Positions 36,117 to 47,999 of a stretch of 64,000 nt of DNA are shown piece after piece; position 1 is the stretch's first letter, and the number at the start of each line of letters is the position of its first letter. Under the pieces are notes generated by a model. The model was not told where the DNA came from. It did not search any database and saw nothing but the letters and a program-made list of their open reading frames with translations. The position numbers were made by a program, and so were the translations under genes. The stretch is from positions 56,247,408-56,311,407 of the forward strand of contig OY829329.1 of NCBI GenBank assembly GCA_963691655.1. Reading direction: 5' to 3'. Source of the DNA: Toxonevra muliebris (taxonomy: Eukaryota; Arthropoda; Insecta; Diptera; Pallopteridae).

Positions 36117-36530
36117 TAAGAGAGTGAGTAAAGCAAAACTAAATAGTGTTGCAAAACACAACAAGTTATGCCTTATATGGGTTCTAGGACACTATGGTAT
36201 TGCAGGGTATTAACTGGCTGATAAACTAGCTAATGAAGGTTCTGCAATCTTTTCTTGGCTTAAGTTCTGGGGAGATAATGCGTTGGATCAACGATTCCGT
36301 ATGATCTATCCATAGAGAAAGATGGTCCGAGCTTGACTCCTGTAGAACCGCAAAGTGCTTCGTGAGACAACCTAACAGAAAATAAGAAGAATTTCTTCTG
36401 AAACTGAGAAGAAAGGAGCTGAGATTACTGGTGGGTGTCATCACAGGGCACAACATACCACCTTGATCATAAAGTTCCAGGAATAACCACCGTGTAGCCA
36501 AGATGTACTCTTGGCTACGTAACTTTTGGA
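36117..36530 (+). pseudogene. Badly decayed RNase H-bearing retroelement fragment
   Basis: Around 36160-36240 the plus strand reads LCLIWVLGHYGIAG ... LADKLANEGSA, the end of an RNase H domain. Around 36330-36460 it reads SCRTAKCFVRQPN ... KELRLLVGVITGHN, the segment before the zinc knuckle. Several stops and shifts. The element ends are not visible. Confidence 0.65.
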
Positions 36531-37381
36531 AATGTCAAGCTATGCCGCTAAGATTTAAAGGCAATATCAACAACAGATGTACCAACTCAACAAAAAAAGA
36601 AACAAAAAATCCTTCAGTTTTGCCACTCTCTCAACCGAGGTGTTAGATACTGAGCATGTCAGCAAGATTAATGCTAAAATGCTGATATTTTTATATTTTT
36701 TCTCCAGACGAATTTTCAAGTATATGCACCTCAAACCAAAATTTAGCTATATTTGTTCCTTTACAAGTGAAACCAATGTTGGCTCGGTGCACACCATATT
36801 TAGTTTCGAAATACAATGATCGATATCTTCAATAAAACTTGAAATTGAACTGCAAGAGGATAAATAACATCTCATAACATTGGCAGGCCTAACATTTTTC
36901 TACGATATCAAAAGTTTCAAATTGTTTAGTACACAATTTTTTTTTTTTTTATTGGTTGTATTAGAAATATCTTGCACTTCTCTTTTATCTTAGTTTTACC
37001 TTAATTTATATCCAAAATGCATTATTTATTTAGCGAAAACGAAAAAATATATATCCATATATCCATTTATAGGGATTTGATGTATAATCTATATGCTAGG
37101 TAAATAATTCAAATTAAAACAATTTATTAGATATCATTATCTTTTATATATAATAGCCCAATTCACTATAAATTGCAAATGGTCTTGCATCATTGCAAAT
37201 GCAAATTTTTATGCCATAACGCATATATTTGTTGTTGTGATAGCAAAAATATTTTGCAATTGCCCCAAATCGTAGTTGCATTATGTTCGCATATACGCAG
37301 ATGTAATTGCATCTTTTTTCGCACTATAAGTTTTTCTTCCTGTCGATTTTAAATTTTATTAGATGTGAAAATTTTACATAA

Positions 37382-37457
37382 CGTCGCCTGAGAATTGATT
37401 TGACGTATAGGTATATGAATTTGTACGCACATCCGCCAAATCAATACACAGGCGACG
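37382..37457. mobile_element. 76-bp near-palindromic MITE, copy 2
   Basis: Same length and ends (CGTCGCCTGAG ... GGCGACG) as the copy at 23028. The perfect 4-bp duplication is ATAA (37378-37381 and 37458-37461). Arm pairing is slightly more degraded. Confidence 0.8.
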
Positions 37458-37461
37458 ATAA

Positions 37462-39290
37462 GTGCTTTCCGCATTTAACCTTAGAAAGGCAATAGGGGTG
37501 ACCAGTCACCCCACTACTTTTTAAAAACACCGCAAAGAGATTTGCCTTATCTGCATTTAATAAAAATAATTGAAGTAAATAATGCCGTGGTTTGCTATCA
37601 TTATCACTACATTTTGTTTATACATTTATTGAAACCTAGATTCCTTAGTACTTATCATTTTGTATTGTTTTTATATTTTAAAAAATATTTAATTTTAATC
37701 CAATCTAACTAACCGAATGCAAAACCTATCAAACACCTGTGTTTGCTACGTCAACTTCTCTGCTTGTATGGTATAGTCGATATCCATACGTTTAACACCA
37801 ACAAATACCATAATTCTGCCACGAATAAATGTACACACACATTTTGTTTTCGTATGTCCATATATGTGTGAGTAAATTGATCGAAACATAAACAAACAAA
37901 CTCCGCTCGTATTTTAATTTCTCCCTCTCTTCTTCTATTCTCTCTTCTCTTTGATGTTTAGAGTAGCACAGTCATGCCGCGTAGTAGTGCGAGCGAGAGG
38001 GGAACTGGACGTTACAGTTATCTTACATCTTACGTTACAGTTATAATTTTTTTAGACTTATGTATTAAAAGTTAGAAAGTATTAATATAAATATATTAAA
38101 AATATACATTTTCGGTAGATTGAATTTAGTTAAAAACCCACGAGAAACCTTTAGAGTTTATTGGGGAATAAAAAACCTCAAAAATTCCTCAGTGGCTTCC
38201 AAAAACCTTCAGTTTTAGCGGGAAACCTCTAGATCTGGCAACAGTGAGTTAGTCATCAATTGATGAAGCATGAAATGCAGTAAAAATTATAACGCGCTTT
38301 GTGTTGCATGTAATAAATTTTTCACGACATTATTTATTTTAAACTTCGAACACCCACTACATCACACACACACAGCTCCACCTCACCGCTTCACAAAGCT
38401 CCTAAACATGAAAACTTTATAAATTGCATCCCAAAGGAGGAAATTGCAATGAAATGTGCTAAATCGAATTTTTGTACATATTTCGTTACTTTCTGAAATG
38501 CTAAAAGTAAGTAAGGAGACGATATTTTGTATGCAGAAGAAAAAGGGAACAAACAAGAGAGAAACAAAAATAAATAAACATTTATTTATGTTTGCATAAA
38601 TTTATTTTCATCTTTGAAAGAACTAAGGGGTCTTCCTTTATTTCCACTAATACATACTTGACTAACACGACACTGTATGTTCCTTTCGATTGTAATACTT
38701 CAGGGAAATTTATTTAAGAGTATAAATACTGATCTCTTTCTTTGAATTTTTCTTTTTCGTTGTTTTTGCTATTGCTATTTCTATACTAATAAAATAAATT
38801 TAAGTGGCTTTATAGATACTTTAGAATTATTTAAATTATAATTACATCTTATTGCAATTTCGTGCATTTTAATTGTCCTATTTCAAATAAAGCGTAAAGG
38901 TTTAAAATAATTTTCAATTACTGTGTCAAATAATAAACATCAGCTAATTATACCCTAAGCAATTAGGCTAATAAGCTTATTTTATTATAATCTCTTTATG
39001 ATAAAATCTTATCTTATTGAAATAATTAAATTGTCTGCAACACTCCAAAAAGCATAGCTAGAATACATAAATACAAACATGCATACATACATACATATAT
39101 TAGAGAGATCAACCCAGCAAAGAATTTGAGTGTTCTTCAATTATAAGAGATTAAATTTTGTAATGAGGTGAAATATGCCCTTCAAATCTTATTAAAGTCT
39201 TTTATATGCCCAGCTTTTTGGATTGAAATTGCGTCATTCTCCTTTTAACGCTCAGGCCTATTCGGGAAGAGAGGGAAAGGGTAAAAGCTT
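37462..39290. other. Unassigned AT-rich intergenic sequence
   Basis: No supported gene. It includes a (CATA)n tract at about 39079-39098. CTGGCAACAGTG near 38235 resembles a hAT end but lacks a partner with a matching duplication. Confidence 0.4.
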
Positions 39291-39294
39291 TTAA

Positions 39295-39515
39295 CTCATT
39301 AAGTCCTAATGATGCGTATACGCACAACAAAGGAGTATATTTTAATGTAGATAAAAAAAAGGTACCGGAGCACGTAATCGCTATCACAGCTATCTAACGC
39401 GAAGAGAGAAACTTAAAAAAAAAATAAAAAAATTCGATAATACCATTTGCTGTTTGAATTTGTGACGATAAAGACGTGTGATTTATTTAATCGGTTTGCT
39501 TTCGGACTTAATGGG
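39295..39515. mobile_element. piggyBac-like MITE, 221 bp
   Basis: TTAA on both sides (39291-39294, 39516-39519). The ends are CTCATTAAGTCCTAA and, reverse-complemented, CCCATTAAGTCCGAA. It lies 17 bp from the hAT-like copy beginning at 39533. Confidence 0.8.
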
Positions 39516-39532
39516 TTAATGCTTATAAGCAA

Positions 39533-40399
39533 CAACGATGCCAACTTGCGGGGTATTTTACTTGGTGCGGGGAATCGGAGAATGAGCTGATTTTTACGGG
39601 CAGTTTGAAGTTGTTGAGCTTTTAGTAATTAAAGTCTGTAGAATATTTTTTGTCAAATTTTATGTAATGTAAAATGTATGAAATATTTCATATTTCGGGT
39701 CTTAAAATCTTCATCTTTTCTTAAGCAGGCCCTGCAATTTATTGGTTTGGAGAAATCGATTTTTAAAAAAGTGTTCGAAAGTATATTGTAAAAATTTCAG
39801 AGAACACAGAGTACTTTCGTAGATACAAACGATTATAGCGGCGAGTGTCAGTCAGGCCAAAACAGTCGCTCGGCTCTTCGACTTCCCTTTCGGCCGTTCA
39901 AAAAGGCTTAGCTATGTCTTCGCCTAGCACCTCCTGATTAACTCTTAATCATTGCTGACTAATCTGTAAACTTACAAATCAAGGTCAGTCATCATAAAGA
40001 AGATGAAGTATATTTTATATGTTGAAAACCGATAGTCAAAACTTTGAATCCGTTTTTCTCAAAACAAAGTTTTTGCCATTTTTTATTTGAGTCAAAAGAA
40101 ATCCCTTTGATATCCAAAAGTGGGCTGAAGCTTATATGTTAAGAATTCCGAAGTCAGAAAGTATGTTTTTATTAATGTACCAGTCCCATAAAAATTTGTT
40201 AAGTTTTGAACCGAGAAAGTTCAGGGTCGCCTTAAAACAACACTCACTGAGGTCATTTTCGTTTTTGTAAAATGTTTATATGGATAGTGAGTGTAGCGCT
40301 GTTATAATATGAAATTATACCAATGCGGGGAGTTCGATCGAAAATCGGGGAATTTCTCGAGGGTTATCGGGGATAGAGAAAAATGAGTTGGCATCACTG
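39533..40399 (-). mobile_element. hAT-like element, family CAGGGATGCCAACT, copy 2
   Basis: Reverse orientation relative to copies 1 and 3. The ends are CAACGATGCCAACT and, reverse-complemented, CAGTGATGCCAACT. The flanking duplication is ATAAGCAA / ATAAGTAC, 6 of 8 matching. The internal conserved block is at about 39866-39950. No ORF. Confidence 0.78.
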
Positions 40400-41455
40400 A
40401 TAAGTACATAAAGCACGGTACCGTTCTATTTTTGAGGATTGGGCGTTCGTTATTTCATTCTTCACTTTCCCCACTCTGAATTACTAGCAACTCTAGCATC
40501 AAATTTTTAAACCAATTCTATAATATAAGAGAGAAATTTTATGTTTGAATGTTGTTAATTTGTTAACAATTATTATCACTATTTTTAACAAAGTTTTGTA
40601 ATTTTGTCCGATTGTGTATGCATCACAACAATTTCTGATTTTGTTGATAGTATGTATTTATTATTTTCGAATAACTATCTTTTTATTAGAAAAAAACAAT
40701 TCAAATTTAGTGTTTACTGGGATTTTTACATTTTTATTAAGTTAACAAAATGCAGAGACGCAATTATGTGTAGTGTCATTTCTGTGTCATCAACAGAATA
40801 TGAAAAGGTGACGACGCCATTGTGGCGTGTGACATCTTTCTTTGCCAAATACACAAACATGCATACCATAACACTCAATTGTGTTTTTATAAATCTAAAC
40901 ATAACACAGTAAAAGAAAAACGAGGTAGATGAACAAAAATCGTGTTACAATGAGTTGTTAACGTATAAACAATAACAAAAAACAAAGCAAAAAACAAAAT
41001 ACTAGACAGAGGCAAAAACCTTGAATTACATTTAACATTCTTTATTTATAAACAATTTTGTTTCAAATTTCTTCTTCTGCACAAATGAAAACTAGAACAT
41101 ATCCAACTGTATTTGCTGTACATTGAAAATATATCGTTTTTGCTTTTTTTAAGGTGCTTTACTTTAACAGACCTTACATTTTTTAATATTTCTTGCTGAT
41201 TTTGGCGTCATTGTAATTGTTGAAATGTTTTTCTATGGCTGCACTAATTTTTTGCGTGTCACGTACTTTTCCTTTGTGCAATTAGTGCAAATGCGTATAA
41301 TGTCGAATGACAACACGGTCGTTTCTGGTGTTTGTGCTGTAAAAAAAAAAGGCAATGCTTTAACGACACAATTTTGAGTGCGTGTGATATGAAATATGAA
41401 AAAATTGGAATAACAGTTGTCAACAATATTGAACTGTTGACATTCATGTTCATAT
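40400..41455. other. Unassigned AT-rich sequence
   Basis: It lies between two copies of the same hAT-like family. The 102-aa frame at 40604-40912 and the short frames around 41300 have no recognisable domain. Confidence 0.35.
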
Positions 41456-42748
41456 CAGGGATGCCAACTCATTTTTCTGTTTCCCCAACAGTCCTCGAGA
41501 AATTCTCCGATTTCCAATAAAATTCCCCGCACCGGTATAATTTTATATTATAATAGTGAGACACGCTTGAAATTGATCAATGTTAATGTTATTTTAATGC
41601 GATCGCAGAATTAGTAGGTTAATAGTAAGGTACATTCTGACTCTGGAATTCTTTTGGAACATTGGGGATTTCATCTCAAGGGAACTCACTCTTAAAATCG
41701 ATTGAGGTCAAATAAATCCAGTGTACTGAATTACTCGACGTTCATTTTGATAGATAAACACTCATAGTTCTCAAAGGAAAATACATGGGCTTTCTTTTGA
41801 CCCAAATAAAAACAAAAAATTTTTCCTTTTGAAAAAAAGTCAAAACTATTTTTGTTTTGATTTAAAAAAAAAAATGGTAGCACTTTGAATTTTTAAGATT
41901 TTTTTAATTTTTCGAAAGATTAAATAAAAACGTGTTCGATAAAAAGTTAGTTTTTTAAAAAATTGGACTTTTTCCGAAAGTACAACGTTGCAAATTGAGG
42001 AAAAAAATAACCAAAAAAAAGAAAAACATAATAAAATTTTAGACCATGCCAATGGCAAAAACCTTATTTGAGGAGGACGGGTTCAAAGTTTTGGCTATCG
42101 GTTTTTAAATATATCGACGAATGCCAACGGACCTTCCTTCCGCCCAATACGACCGAGAGACGCATCAGCATAACGCACAGATCGGTGACTGATGCAATCG
42201 CAATGAGGAGTTATTAACCAGGAAGTGCTGGACGAAGGCATAGCTAAGCTTTTCTGAACGGTCGAAAGGAAAGCCGAAGCGCTGCCCGACTGTTTTGGCC
42301 TATTATCTACGAAAGTTCTCCCTGAAAATTTTACAAAGCACTTTTGAAAGGGGGTTACTCTGTAGTTCTATTTAAATGCCGATTCGATTCCTAAAGGCAC
42401 AAAATTTAATCTGAACATCGAAGAAATATTATTCGAATATGTTTTCTAGAGTATCAATTGTTCGAATTTGAGTAAATTTTCTTTCCAATCGAACTACAGA
42501 GTAACCCCCCAAAAAAGTGCAGGGCACTCTTAAGAAGAGATGCAGATTATAAAACCCAAAATATGAAGTATTGCAAAAGTTAAACGAGTTGCAATACATA
42601 AATTTTGACAAAAAAATATTCTACAGACTTATTTAACCAAAAGCTGAAAGGTTTCAAATTCCCAGCAAAAAACAGCTCATTCCCCGATTGCCCGTACTAA
42701 GTAAAATTCCCCACAAATTGGGGAATTCCCCACAAGTTGGCATCGCTG
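41456..42748 (+). mobile_element. hAT-like element, family CAGGGATGCCAACT, copy 3 (1293 bp)
   Basis: The ends are CAGGGATGCCAACT and, reverse-complemented, CAGCGATGCCAACT. A perfect 8-bp duplication GTTCATAT lies at 41448-41455 and 42749-42756. It is the longest copy of the family. The conserved block TGCTGGACGAAGGCATAGCT is at about 42227. No transposase. Confidence 0.92.
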
Positions 42749-42759
42749 GTTCATATGTA

Positions 42760-43352
42760 TAAGTTTTATCACTCTTTCTCTTGATTTATTTTACCCACTC
42801 CCTCTTTCATTTACCATAATTTTGCACTTTTTCTTGCATGACTTTTCTCATTGCATTTAAATCGGATTTATTTCATACAAATTTCTAGGTTTTTAGGTGA
42901 TATTTGTACCTTCTTTCCTTATGCATAAATTTCTGTTCTTTTTCTCATATAACTAATTAATGTTATTCAAACGTGTCACATAGAGCTACAACATATTAAA
43001 AATTATAAATATCAACGTATATTAAAATTACTTCTAAATCTCAAGAGATTTAACTTAAAGGTCATGACATTTTCCATTTATTTTAGTTTTCTTTGAACTT
43101 TTTTATTATATTTCTTCTTAGAAATAGCATAACAGAAATAGTGACTTGCTTCATATTTACGTGTTCCCTCTCTTTCCTCACTCTCTCTTGCTTTTTTAAT
43201 GCAAAAATGTATATATGCAACATGTTTGCGTATATAGAAGTTAATAATCAAGCATCCTTTTTACACTCAGCAGCGCTTCCTCACACACATATAAAGTGTT
43301 AACAGTGCTTCCTCTCATTCTCTTTTTTATTTGATTTCACAAACTGTAGTGT

Positions 43353-43384
<32 letters not shown>

Positions 43385-43850
43385 GCATATCTCAAAGTTG
43401 AAATCATCAGCATGAGTGTAATTAGGTTTTCATATTTGCACTGATGTCTTTGGCATGACAAAAACAAAGCTGGTATTCTCCCAGTTGCACAAATAGTAAG
43501 CACTCTTCAAAAGAGCAATGATTTCATTACTCCAAAAAGAACAATAAACGAGAAACTCCAATAGTGACTTTCACTAACACAATTTCATAATTTTATATGG
43601 GCTATTTCTAAAAATAATGATAAACAAAGACAGCCTGATTGAGTCGTTCAAATTTGTATATCTTACTTTTAGTTAACTCTTTAGGATTAGGCAGGGTAAA
43701 AACTATCTCAACTTTTGCTTAGTTTGGTTAGGTTTCTGTGCAACTAGGGTTTTTTTTCTTTAAGATCGTGTGTCTCAAAGAGTTAAAAAAAACAGTAACT
43801 AGCGCTGGGAACATTGCAAGATTGAAAGAAACAAAATTCAATGTAAATAA
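42760..43850. other. Unassigned AT-rich sequence with (GT)n microsatellite
   Basis: (GT)n at about 43350-43386. No supported gene. Confidence 0.4.
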
Positions 43851-43853
43851 ATT

Positions 43854-43932
43854 TGCTTATGTGGCTCAGTTGGTAAACGCGTTGTTTAACATTCACGATG
43901 CGGATTTCCGGCCACAAGTTCGAATCTGGAAA
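43854..43932 (+). other. tRNA-like sequence (tRNA pseudogene or SINE head)
   Basis: TGGCTCAGTTGG (43862-43873) matches a pol III A-box and GTTCGAATC (43918-43926) a B-box, at normal tRNA spacing. The acceptor and anticodon stems do not pair well, so it is not a functional tRNA. It may be the head of a tRNA-derived SINE. Confidence 0.5.
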
Positions 43933-44448
43933 AACTTTGCCAAAAAACAACTCTATAGAAGATCAAGAAAAATGAAGTTAAAAGATTAAAAAAGTATCAC
44001 ATATTAGATTTATTATATTTGTATGAAATAAGATTTATTTCAATTCATTAACATTTATTTTAATTCATTTAGGGAAATATGTCTACTCAGCTTCATTACA
44101 AAAACGCATTCATTTTGACATTCGTTCAGCGTTGCCAGCTTTCATTATAGTTCGTCTATTTTTGTGCAGCCAACAAGATTTACCATATAGAAAGTAAGCC
44201 AAATTGTTGCAAATATGTACATATGAATGCATGATGGTTGAAACACACAATGTCGCACTAAGGATGTGATATCGTTGGTTCCAGCAATCATGCATTCATA
44301 TTAATTTTAAATTGTAATACTGTAAATAAATAATTTTAAGAATTATATACATACATACATACATGTTAGCATAGAATTCAATTCCTTATAATTTTTTGTA
44401 AATATCATTGCGCTCATGAGGTTAAGCTCTCAATGTTAAAAAATTTAA

Positions 44449-45182
44449 CGGGTTATATTCACTTGTGATCGAGAAAAAAAGGCCATTTTTACGATTTTTT
44501 TTGGAAAAACAATACAATTTTTTTTATTAAAAACTGAACGTCTATTTATTTATACATGTCATAAGGTCTTTCATGAATTTTTTCAACAGAAAATATACAT
44601 AACTGGAGTCACTACAGCCATTGTGCCAAAACACAATTTTTCTGACAGCTCTCGCGGTGAGCATGATAAAGAAGGAATTGCTTATCTGAAATACAAAAAA
44701 CAAAAAAAAAAAAACTATAGTTTATACTTTCACGCTCTGAGTGAACGAAGGATTTTGCAGAATTAACTTTTTTACAAAAATGGTGATCGTTTTTCTTAAA
44801 AGTTTGATTTTTGAACGTCTGAGCTTTCGGTTTTTGCAACAAGAAAAAAAAGTTTTGCTTGTAATTAAAAATCCTTGTTTCACTCAGAGGCTATTATTGT
44901 TATAAATAATCCTGTCAAGGTTGATCAGGTTAACCGTTCTTGAGGCACTGTGCTCACCGTAACCACACTTTTTGAAAAACAACATTTCGAGATAATCGCG
45001 TTTGAACCTTTGGCACCATGTACAGTTTTACGGTGGTAGCGCGCTGTTGACAGTTGTAACTTTGGCTTTAGTGCTCAGATTTCTATAAAATTTGCAGAAT
45101 ACTTTCTCAAGAGGATGTAATTTGAGAAAATGCAATGAAAAAATTTTAAATTTTTTCAGCCAACACAAGTGTATATAACCCC
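44449..45182. mobile_element. TTAA-bounded MITE with 19-bp TIR, 734 bp
   Basis: TTAA at 44445-44448 and 45183-45186. The ends are CGGGTTATATTCACTTGTG and, reverse-complemented, GGGGTTATATACACTTGTG (17 of 19). No ORF with a recognised domain. The TTAA duplication suggests piggyBac-type mobilisation. Confidence 0.82.
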
Positions 45183-45186
45183 TTAA

Positions 45187-46340
45187 TGTCTTAAGATAGG
45201 TGCAAATGAAATGATTTAAAAAAATTATAATTTTAAAAAAAATTAATTTGTAGTATAATGCCTAGGTTCAGGCCAAAAATTAAAAAAAAATAAAAAAGAA
45301 TTTTGTGGGATTTAAACCTTGACCCACAAGTGGCTGCATGTTTACTTGCGTTTTAGACAACTACTCCATGACGTCATGAATTTTGGCAAAAACCATTTTG
45401 GAGTTTTGTTTTTCTATGAAATGCAATTGAGCTCACGCTCGTAATCGTGTTCTCCTTTATAATTTCTTTTAGAGGCTAAAACGACAACTCTATGCCTTAG
45501 AACATGCAAAAAGGAGTACAAAATGCAAGAACTCTGGAGCAATATGGAGTAATCCATTGCTCGCTTTGGATTATCCTAAGTTCAACTGGGATATTTTCTC
45601 ACTTAACCATCAGTGTGTTTGTGTGCGTCATCTACATTAGAAACAAAAGCCATAGTGTCAGCAACATTAACATTATGCATTATAATCTATACGTACTTTT
45701 CTTTCTCTTTTATACTCAGTGCTTGTGTCACACTTTGAGTTTTCCTTTTGTATATTATCCTTCAGGGAATTTTTTCATATTTTACTTTCTTTTTACATTT
45801 TTGCACACATTTTTTGCAACTAGCTTTGATTATGAATTCCACTGGCAACAAATGACATCATGCACCTGCTCAACTCAAAACTTGAAAGTGTTGGCATTTG
45901 TAGCTTTTCTTTGCAAGCGTGTCTTTTAATTTTGTAATTTTACATTGTTTGTACTTTAAACTCTAATCATTTCCTTTGAAACACTAACTACATAATTAAT
46001 TTGTTTTACTTGTAAAGAGAGAAAGTTATGAGAATGCAACAGCAATTGCACTCCTGGAAACGTATATACATACTTCAAGGTCATATAATTACCTCTGTGT
46101 CATGAACATTTACTTGTTGAAACTCTGAAGCTCAAGTAATAGCGCATATTGAGAGATAAGTACATAAGCGTGAATTTATGTATGAATGGGATTACTAGAG
46201 TTACCAGCCCTATACAATAGGTAGAAAAACACAATCGCTAATTACACTGTACTGCATGGGTTTTTGCGAATAAGATGATTCCTAGTGTTTCCGAATGAAT
46301 TTTTCATGCTGAGCACGAATCTGGGGTCAAAAATTTCCCA
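45187..46340. other. Unassigned sequence; B-box-like site on the minus strand
   Basis: The minus strand of about 45305-45375 reads AGTAGTTGTCTAAAACGC ... GGTTTAAATCCC, a weak A/B-box arrangement like that at 43.9 kb. The 141-aa frame at 45504-45929 has no family match and is Phe/Tyr/Ser-rich from AT-rich DNA. Confidence 0.4.
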
Positions 46341-46351
46341 TCACGTCACGC

Positions 46352-46934
46352 GGTCCGAAATGTTTTAAGGGTCGTTGGTTACACATCTGAAGTCAGATTT
46401 CAAACATTCAAATATGGTGGGCGGATTTTATCTTACTCATACCTACGAAATATAATAGCCCTGTTCACGCTTTAGAGTAAAGTGCTGGTTACCGGAGTAA
46501 CAGGTTTAAACTGTAACACAAAATTTGCTCTACAATAACAAAATATATGGCCTTTGCTTTCACCCACACTTTACATTTTTACTCTGGCTTGACCCTTGAG
46601 TAAAATATTTGTTACTCTGTTACTCTAAGTAAGACAGAAAATTAGTGTTGCCTACTTCTTGATTTGTATGACAACCAAAAATAAAACAAAAAAGTTTGTT
46701 GCCAGCGCATTCAATTGGGAACCTTGATCGCAGAGAGTGCACTATCTCAGTTTCAGATGCGTTCACGGTCTAGGGTAATACATTACATTTTTACTCCGTT
46801 ACTCAGCACTTTACTCTAATGAGTGAATAGGGCTAATGAAAAATGCAGTGGCCTGAAATGTTTTAAGGGTCACTGATTACAAATGTGCAGTCAGGTTTTA
46901 AAAATTAAAAATGGCAGATCAAATATGGCGGACG
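46352..46934. repeat. Pair of about 85-bp direct repeats flanking a MITE
   Basis: GAAATGTTTTAAGGGTC followed by a related 65-bp tail ending AAATATGG(T/C)GG occurs at 46352-46436 and again at 46850-46934. The MITE at 46458-46833 lies between them. Confidence 0.65.
46458..46833. mobile_element. TA-bounded MITE, 376 bp
   Basis: The ends are GCCCTGTTCACGCTTTAGAG and, reverse-complemented, GCCCTATTCACTCATTAGAG. Similarity extends about 40 bp inward (AGTAAAGTGCTG ... CGGAGTAA). TA at 46456-46457 and 46834-46835. Probably Tc1/mariner-mobilised. Confidence 0.8.
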
Positions 46935-46944
46935 AATTTAGTTG

Positions 46945-47635
46945 TAAGATAAGATCAGTTTTGTGTACATTTTTTTCGTGCACCCCTAGACATAAGCTCT
47001 CCCCTTGCTATGAGGGCGCATGCTAACAATTTGGCTCAAGGCTCATTGAAAAGGGCATGGCTCAGTCTTTACCTTCTGATATTAGCGAAGTCCAAAGAAT
47101 GAATTTTTCAACCTATCAGAGTGAAATTGGTGCACATATTATTCTGATGACTACATTTCTGAAAAATATACAAATTAATTCCAATTTATATGGCAAAAAA
47201 TTCCCAATTTTTTTGAACCAATTTTTTGGAAACGCTCTTCAAAGTTAAGAACTCTCAATTTGAAATGTTTGTCCTAGTACCACTAGATTTAAATAGTTAA
47301 AAAAATTTATATGGAATTGAAAGAGTAGTCGAGTCTTTGTAAATTTAGAAAAAATAGTTCTAATTTTTTGGCAATGCTATTTTGAATTTTTCCAGCACCA
47401 GATGATGCTATGCGTTAGATTTAGAAACCGAGGTGTATAGGCGAAACAGGGTTCATAAATTTGTCATTCCTATTTTCAAAATTAATTTAAAATCGCAAGG
47501 AAATGATTATCAAAACAACATTTTGCAGTGTTATTGATAATATTATGGAGATTTTTTATAAAAATCACATGCCATACTATTTCCCTACTTCGTTAGTATT
47601 TCCCTATTTTCTCTTTTTGTAAATTTAATAGCTTT
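46945..47635. other. Unassigned AT-rich sequence
   Basis: No gene; the 63-aa frame at 47057-47248 has no recognisable feature. Confidence 0.35.
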
Positions 47636-47639
47636 TAGC

Positions 47640-47990
47640 GAGCCATCTTCACTACTAGTCAATAGATAGTCAAGCAGCCATAAAATCACTTTATATTGTG
47701 TTTACTACCTCTAAGGTGGTCGCTAACTGCTGACCATCTCCTAAAGAGATATCGGAACGGCTTAAGGTACACCGGTATTGGGTACCAGGGCAATGCTAGC
47801 CACAACATTCCCTATTTCTCACATAAATAACGAAGTGATAATAATTACTGGGCATTTTCTGTTTGGTTAACATGTCAATAGATTACGACACAAACGATTT
47901 TTTTAGGAGCTGCCTTGATGAGGAAAAGGAAATGGCTTTTCACCTCCTCTGCAATTGTCAGGTTCACTGTTCTTCAACAATCCAGCTGGT
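47640..47990 (+). pseudogene. Decayed retroelement 3' fragment (RNase H to zinc knuckle)
   Basis: The plus strand reads IDSQAAIKSL near 47668, YWVPGQC near 47777, VIIITGHFLFG near 47840 and SCLDEEKEMAFHLLCNCQVH near 47910-47970. This is the same order as in the copies at 0, 25 and 34 kb. Many stops; the 3' tail is not seen. Confidence 0.7.
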
Positions 47991-47999
47991 CTCGAATCT

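Noticed and set aside
37970..38242. CAGTCATGCC and GGCAACAGTG as a hAT pair
   Set aside because: Ends are weakly similar and no 8-bp duplication could be found.
45504..45929. 141-aa open frame on the plus strand
   Set aside because: Composition is Phe/Ser/Tyr/Leu-rich as expected from AT-rich DNA, with no domain, no codon signal and no splice context.
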